Shown: positions 60,567 to 64,000 of the stretch, in pieces
Layout: each line of letters starts with the position of its first letter
Position numbering within the stretch: the first letter of the stretch is position 1
Origin: Salibacteraceae bacterium
GTDB taxonomy: Bacteria > Bacteroidota > Bacteroidia > Flavobacteriales_G > Salibacteraceae
Assembly: GCA_018401875.1 (NCBI GenBank)
Contig: JAGYJZ010000003.1
Span: forward strand, 181,775 to 245,774
DNA length: 64,000 nucleotides
Direction: 5' to 3'
The notes under the pieces: model-generated
What the model saw: only the letters and a program-made list of their open reading frames with translations
Database searches by the model: none
Told to the model about the DNA's origin: nothing
Position numbers and translations under genes: made by a program

Positions 60567-61124
60567 ATGGCCTCCGAAATCCTTATTTATCAAACCGAAG
60601 ATGGCAAAACCAACATTCAAACGCGTTTGGAGAATGAAACCGTTTGGTTAACACAAGAGCAAATTGGCGAGCTTTTTCAGCGAGACAGAAGTGTGATTAC
60701 CAAGCACATTGGCAACATTTTCAAAGAGGGAGAACTGGATGAAAAAAGCAATGTGCAAAATTTGCACATTAGTGGTTCTGACCGCCCCGTTAAATTCTAC
60801 AATCTGGATGTCATTATTTCAGTTGGATACCGTGTGAAATCTTTGCGTGGCACCCAGTTTAGAATCTGGGCTACACAGCGCCTGCGTGAATATATCGTAA
60901 AGGGCTTCACCATGAATGACGAGCTGCTCAAAGAAGCAGGTGGTGGCAATTATTTTGATGAATTACTGTCTCGAATCAGGGACATTCGCTCTTCTGAAAA
61001 AGTATTTTGGAGAAAAGTGCTTGATATTTATGCTACCAGTATTGATTATGATCCCAACTCAGATTTGTCGCAAACTTTTTTCAAAACAGTGCAAAACAAG
61101 ATGCATTGGACGGCCAATAAATGA
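60567..61124 (+). CDS. RhuM-like virulence protein homologue, C-terminally truncated
   Basis: 185 residues matching the front half of RhuM/Fic-adjacent proteins: ILIYQTEDGKTNIQTRLENE, VWLTQEQIGELFQRDRSVIT (helix-turn-helix-like), HIGNIFKEGELDEKSNVQNL, and the DNA-binding-type NLDVIISVGYRVKSLRGTQF. Full-length members run to roughly 330-350 residues, so the coding region ends early, at KMHWTANK. Downstream frames give EISLIEAKKNGE, which might be a displaced continuation. RhuM was named on a Salmonella pathogenicity island; its function is not established. Confidence 0.8.
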   Translation: MASEILIYQTEDGKTNIQTRLENETVWLTQEQIGELFQRDRSVITKHIGNIFKEGELDEKSNVQNLHISGSDRPVKFYNLDVIISVGYRVKSLRGTQFRIWATQRLREYIVKGFTMNDELLKEAGGGNYFDELLSRIRDIRSSEKVFWRKVLDIYATSIDYDPNSDLSQTFFKTVQNKMHWTANK

Positions 61125-61150
61125 AATTAGCTTGATTGAAGCAAAAAAAA

Positions 61151-61180
61151 ACGGAGAAGTTTTTAGGCTTCTCCGTCAAA
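61151..61180. terminator. Terminator between the RhuM-like gene and the T9SS protein
   Basis: ACGGAGAAG (61151-61159) and CTTCTCCGT (61168-61176) form a 9-bp stem around 8 bases. Nine A residues to the left make a T tract on the minus strand, so it ends the transcript of the T9SS gene; the plus side has CAAAAAGG. Confidence 0.8.
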
Positions 61181-61244
61181 AAGGAAATTCAAGACCAACT
61201 GCTTCAGCAGCATAAAATCAAGCCACTGAAATAGGAAACCAAGA

Positions 61245-63473
61245 CTATTGGTTAACCACAATCTTTTGTTTGTAGGTAACTCCATCAACCATTGTCATTA
61301 CAAAATAAACCCCATTGTTAAGTGCAGTAAGGTTCAACGAAGTTTCGGTTGACTCCAAAACTATCCTGCCATGCACATCAATGATGCTAACATACTGCAC
61401 AGGTCTGTTGTTGATGGTACCTACTGTTATGAAACCGCTGTTAGGATTTGGATAAACCGAAACAGGATTCGCAACAGCGATCCTTGGAACTGAAACATTG
61501 GATGCATCTCCCATCAAGGTGATGTTATCATATCGATTGTTCCCAGAGTTGTTGGAGGCATTTGCGTCAGTCCAAGTGATTCTTATCTTAAAATCAGGAT
61601 TGTCATTGGCCTCAGCTATCGAGGTGAAGTCATAGGAATGGATTTGCCAAACCTCAGAATCAAGAACGTCTTGCACATTGTTAATCAAACCTGTAGATAT
61701 AAAGTTTACTCCGTCAACTGAATAATCAACAGTATTGGTCTGCATTCCGTTATTCGAACGCTGTACGGTGAGAGTAAAAACCAAATTTGCGATACCATCC
61801 GTAGGCACATCAAACACCAATGAGCGATTCACTGAAGGATTCCTAACCCTGGCTGCGCTGCCAGAAGCTTCACCCATCTGAGCGTTTAACAATGACCCTG
61901 AAGAATAGCGATCAATATCCCTTTCATTTATCACTCCTGTATCTGGTGTGAGGGTGTAGGTAAACTTACCGGTAACATTAAACAACAGTGAATAATCGGA
62001 GTCAATTTCAGTCACGTCTTCTGCGGGATTGAAAGTGTTAAAGTGCCAATAGTAGATCAACTCTAGTTCAGATGGTTCTACCACCATTACTGAAGCAGAA
62101 TCAACAAAACCTCCATCATTAGTAGTTGCATAAATCATGGCTGTACCTTCTCCTATAGCCACAACATTGCCAGTAGAATCAACAGCAGCAATAGTAGCGT
62201 CAGATGATGACCACATAACAGAAGGATCAATCGCATCAACAGGACTCACAGTAGCTACAATGGTTTCATCATCACCAACTACCAATAAAATCTCCTTTGG
62301 AGATACGCTCACACCAGTAACAGCGCCAGTCAAATCTGGAGCAATCGACTCCAAGGTAAAATTGTCGATCCTGTTATTCCCTGCTAACCCACCGCCCCCT
62401 TGACCGAAGGTAATTTTGATCTTGAAATCAGGATTGTCATTCACTGACACCTCGTCTCTCAAATCAACCACAAACAACTGCTGGTTTGTTCCTTCTTCTG
62501 GAAACATAGTATCGTACAATACATAGTTGATACCATCTGTAGTGTATTCAACAAACTGCTGGTGGGCACCAGAACCTGAACGCACCGATGCATACTTAAC
62601 AACGATGTTCTCTTTACCTGTAGTAGGCAATGTAAAGATCAATGCACCAAAAACTGGGTTATTGAACCTTAAGTGCGTTCCTGCGCTATCGCCATTTCGT
62701 GCGTTGAGGTTCATATCTAGGTCTGAATTTGTACCATTCTCATGCGCAAGCAAACTACTACCTCCAGGAAATTGAAGTGTATCTAACTGTGCACCCCCAA
62801 GCGTAAAACTGGGCGTTATATGGTCCTGATAAGTTGAGATGTCATTAAAATTCCAGTAGTGAACAAGCTCTGAGGTAGCATCACCATCAACAGTAAAGTT
62901 ATCAAATCGGTTGTTGCCTCCTGTACCACCTGTGCCTTCGGCAAAAGCAACCCGAAGCTTGAAGTTTGCGTTATCTGGAACATCCTCAACTCCAGCAAAG
63001 TGCAAAGTTTTAAACTCAGGCCCTGCTGAACTTGGGAAGATAGAATCAAAAACGGTATAGTTAGATCCGTCAACAGTGTATGACCAATACTGAACTCCAG
63101 CACCAGAACCAGATCGTCTTGTAGCAAAACTAACTACAATGTTTGTGTAGCCAGTGGTTGGCAATGCAAATTCCAATTCACCACCAATCGGATCATTAAA
63201 CCTTAAATGCGTACCAGCAGGATCACCATTTCTTGCATTAAAGTTGTTCACATCAAAATCTTGACCTGTGCCGCCCGAATTATCAATTTCACTAATTCCG
63301 CCTGCATTGTGGATAATTGCTGCGCCCGAAACTAGGGAAACATTTGGAGACAATAGATTTGGAATTGTAGCATTATCATTAAAATTCCAATAGTGTATAA
63401 GGGACTGCGTGTGCGCATTGTTGAAGCTCACAACAATTGCGATCAGTCCAAGTAGGTGTTTGATTTTTTTCAT
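61245..63473 (-). CDS. Secreted T9SS protein with three tandem modules and a BIG2 domain
   Basis: 742 residues. Signal peptide KHLLGLIAIVVSFNNAHTQ. Three related ~190-residue modules start with LIHYWNFNDN, LVHYWNFND and LIYYWHFNTF, and contain ARNGDPAGTHLRFNDPIG-like and RSGSGAGVQYWSYTVDG-like strands, each closing with GNNRFDNFTVDG or a variant (beta-jelly-roll, possibly glycan-binding). Between modules two and three lies a bacterial Ig-like 2 domain (VTGVSVSPKEILLVVGDDET, about 385-465). The C-terminal sorting domain has SVYPNPNSGFITVG, DVHGRIV and NNGVYFVM. Flanked by two RhuM-like copies. Confidence 0.9.
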   Translation of the reverse strand: MKKIKHLLGLIAIVVSFNNAHTQSLIHYWNFNDNATIPNLLSPNVSLVSGAAIIHNAGGISEIDNSGGTGQDFDVNNFNARNGDPAGTHLRFNDPIGGELEFALPTTGYTNIVVSFATRRSGSGAGVQYWSYTVDGSNYTVFDSIFPSSAGPEFKTLHFAGVEDVPDNANFKLRVAFAEGTGGTGGNNRFDNFTVDGDATSELVHYWNFNDISTYQDHITPSFTLGGAQLDTLQFPGGSSLLAHENGTNSDLDMNLNARNGDSAGTHLRFNNPVFGALIFTLPTTGKENIVVKYASVRSGSGAHQQFVEYTTDGINYVLYDTMFPEEGTNQQLFVVDLRDEVSVNDNPDFKIKITFGQGGGGLAGNNRIDNFTLESIAPDLTGAVTGVSVSPKEILLVVGDDETIVATVSPVDAIDPSVMWSSSDATIAAVDSTGNVVAIGEGTAMIYATTNDGGFVDSASVMVVEPSELELIYYWHFNTFNPAEDVTEIDSDYSLLFNVTGKFTYTLTPDTGVINERDIDRYSSGSLLNAQMGEASGSAARVRNPSVNRSLVFDVPTDGIANLVFTLTVQRSNNGMQTNTVDYSVDGVNFISTGLINNVQDVLDSEVWQIHSYDFTSIAEANDNPDFKIRITWTDANASNNSGNNRYDNITLMGDASNVSVPRIAVANPVSVYPNPNSGFITVGTINNRPVQYVSIIDVHGRIVLESTETSLNLTALNNGVYFVMTMVDGVTYKQKIVVNQ

Positions 63474-63496
63474 AAGTAATGATTTTTATTTAGGCC

Positions 63497-63504
63497 GCAA
63501 TATA
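63497..63504 (-). promoter_or_regulatory. Candidate -7 box of the T9SS protein gene
   Basis: TATATTGC, a TAnnTTG variant, about 25 bases ahead of the start at 63473. Confidence 0.35.
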
Positions 63505-63768
63505 AAGCCATTGAAATCGGTAATGATTAAATCAAGCTTACTAATAAATTACCAAGACATTGCCCTAAGATTAAGCATTGCAAAAATCCGTTAAGAAAAG
63601 TGCTCTTACTTTGGTCAACTTTTAAATTCTCCGCTGTCTTTCTACTTGAATACAACATTTTCCACTTCAGTAAACGCAGCACGCCATTGAAGGTATTAAC
63701 CTGATTATCTGTGATATGCCTTCTACATCTCTTTCCGGTCCGAAGCAATTCGTCACGGGCCGATTGAC

Positions 63769-64000
63769 GCCTCCGAAATCCTTATTTATCAAACCGAAGA
63801 TGGCAAAACCAACATTCAAACGCGTTTAGAAAACGAAACCGTTTGGCTGACCATCGAACAAATGGCGGAGCTTTTCCAAAAAGGGAAATCGACCATCAAT
63901 GAGCATATATTGAATGTTTATAAGGAAGGCGAGCTCGAACAAGAGCCGTCCATGAGAAAAATCGGAAATTCCGATTTTTCTACCAAAGCCAACAGCAACT
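63769..64000 (+). pseudogene. Second RhuM-like copy, start codon missing, runs off the window
   Basis: From 63769 the frame reads SEILIYQTEDGKTNIQTRLE, identical in its first 59 bases to 60570-60628, then changes to IEQMAELFQKGKSTINEHIL and SMRKIGNSDFSTKANS, a different RhuM subtype. In place of the first copy's ATG there is GAC; the frame upstream to about 63710 has no ATG, GTG or TTG. It may be a fusion or have lost its start. The distal half lies outside the window. Confidence 0.7.

Noticed and set aside
63527..63748. Minus-strand ORF of 73 residues near the right edge
   Set aside because: No recognisable family, overlaps the promoter region of the T9SS gene and has no upstream signal; cannot be told from chance.

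Overview
The window reads as a chromosomal segment of a Flavobacteriales-like member of the Bacteroidota, probably from a marine or freshwater environment and possibly a metagenome assembly. The evidence is mixed: secreted proteins with type IX secretion (T9SS) C-terminal sorting domains, lipoproteins of Bacteroidota type, genes such as DUF6155, DUF4831 and TIGR02757, a fused ABC permease/M1 aminopeptidase, start codons without strong Shine-Dalgarno sequences, and many TAnnTTTG-type -7 promoter boxes just upstream of starts. I see no rRNA, tRNA, CRISPR array or complete insertion sequence.

Layout. 1-3100: a long repeat-domain surface protein broken by an in-frame stop, and an orphan T9SS sorting domain. 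3102-3856: gene-free, repeat-rich DNA. 3857-10652: housekeeping genes (HtrA protease, dapF, GNAT, mltG, a fused glycosyltransferase, recR). 10827-17313: a tight four-gene set (class III aminotransferase, nitrilase-type amidohydrolase, Orn/Lys/Arg decarboxylase, ATP-grasp ligase) that looks like one uncharacterised amine pathway. 17354-28612: a kelch T9SS protein, two secreted unknowns, prfC, ndk, rlmI, an alkyltransferase, a DEAD-box helicase and fmt. 29236-33528: a nucleoid-associated protein, then an arginine decarboxylase/agmatinase/deoxyhypusine-synthase-like operon for polyamines. 33736-40735: secreted unknowns, an ABC-F ATPase, and an imelysin/DM13 lipoprotein pair. 40745-48399: an ABC exporter fused to an M1 peptidase, divergent from a LiaF-like membrane protein, a DUF4288 protein and a LytS/LytTR two-component pair. 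48460-57867: pruA, a four-helix-bundle gene inside heptamer repeats, a 3-hydroxyacyl-CoA dehydrogenase, an OmpA protein, pnuC, a Sua5-type synthase, TIGR02757, nhaA and an SOS-associated peptidase. 57868-64000: accessory DNA with palindromic repeats, a DUF4831 lipoprotein, decayed genes, two RhuM-like copies sharing a 59-nt identical start, and a large T9SS protein between them.

Four reading frames are broken: a stop exactly at a conserved Trp codon near 1238, and single-base losses near 35340, 47030 and 59945. Some may be sequencing or assembly errors and some real decay. The most promising unexplained system is the four-gene amine cluster at 10827-17313. The repeat-bracketed four-helix gene, the RhuM duplication and the hairpin-embedded start codon at 17354 are secondary points of interest.
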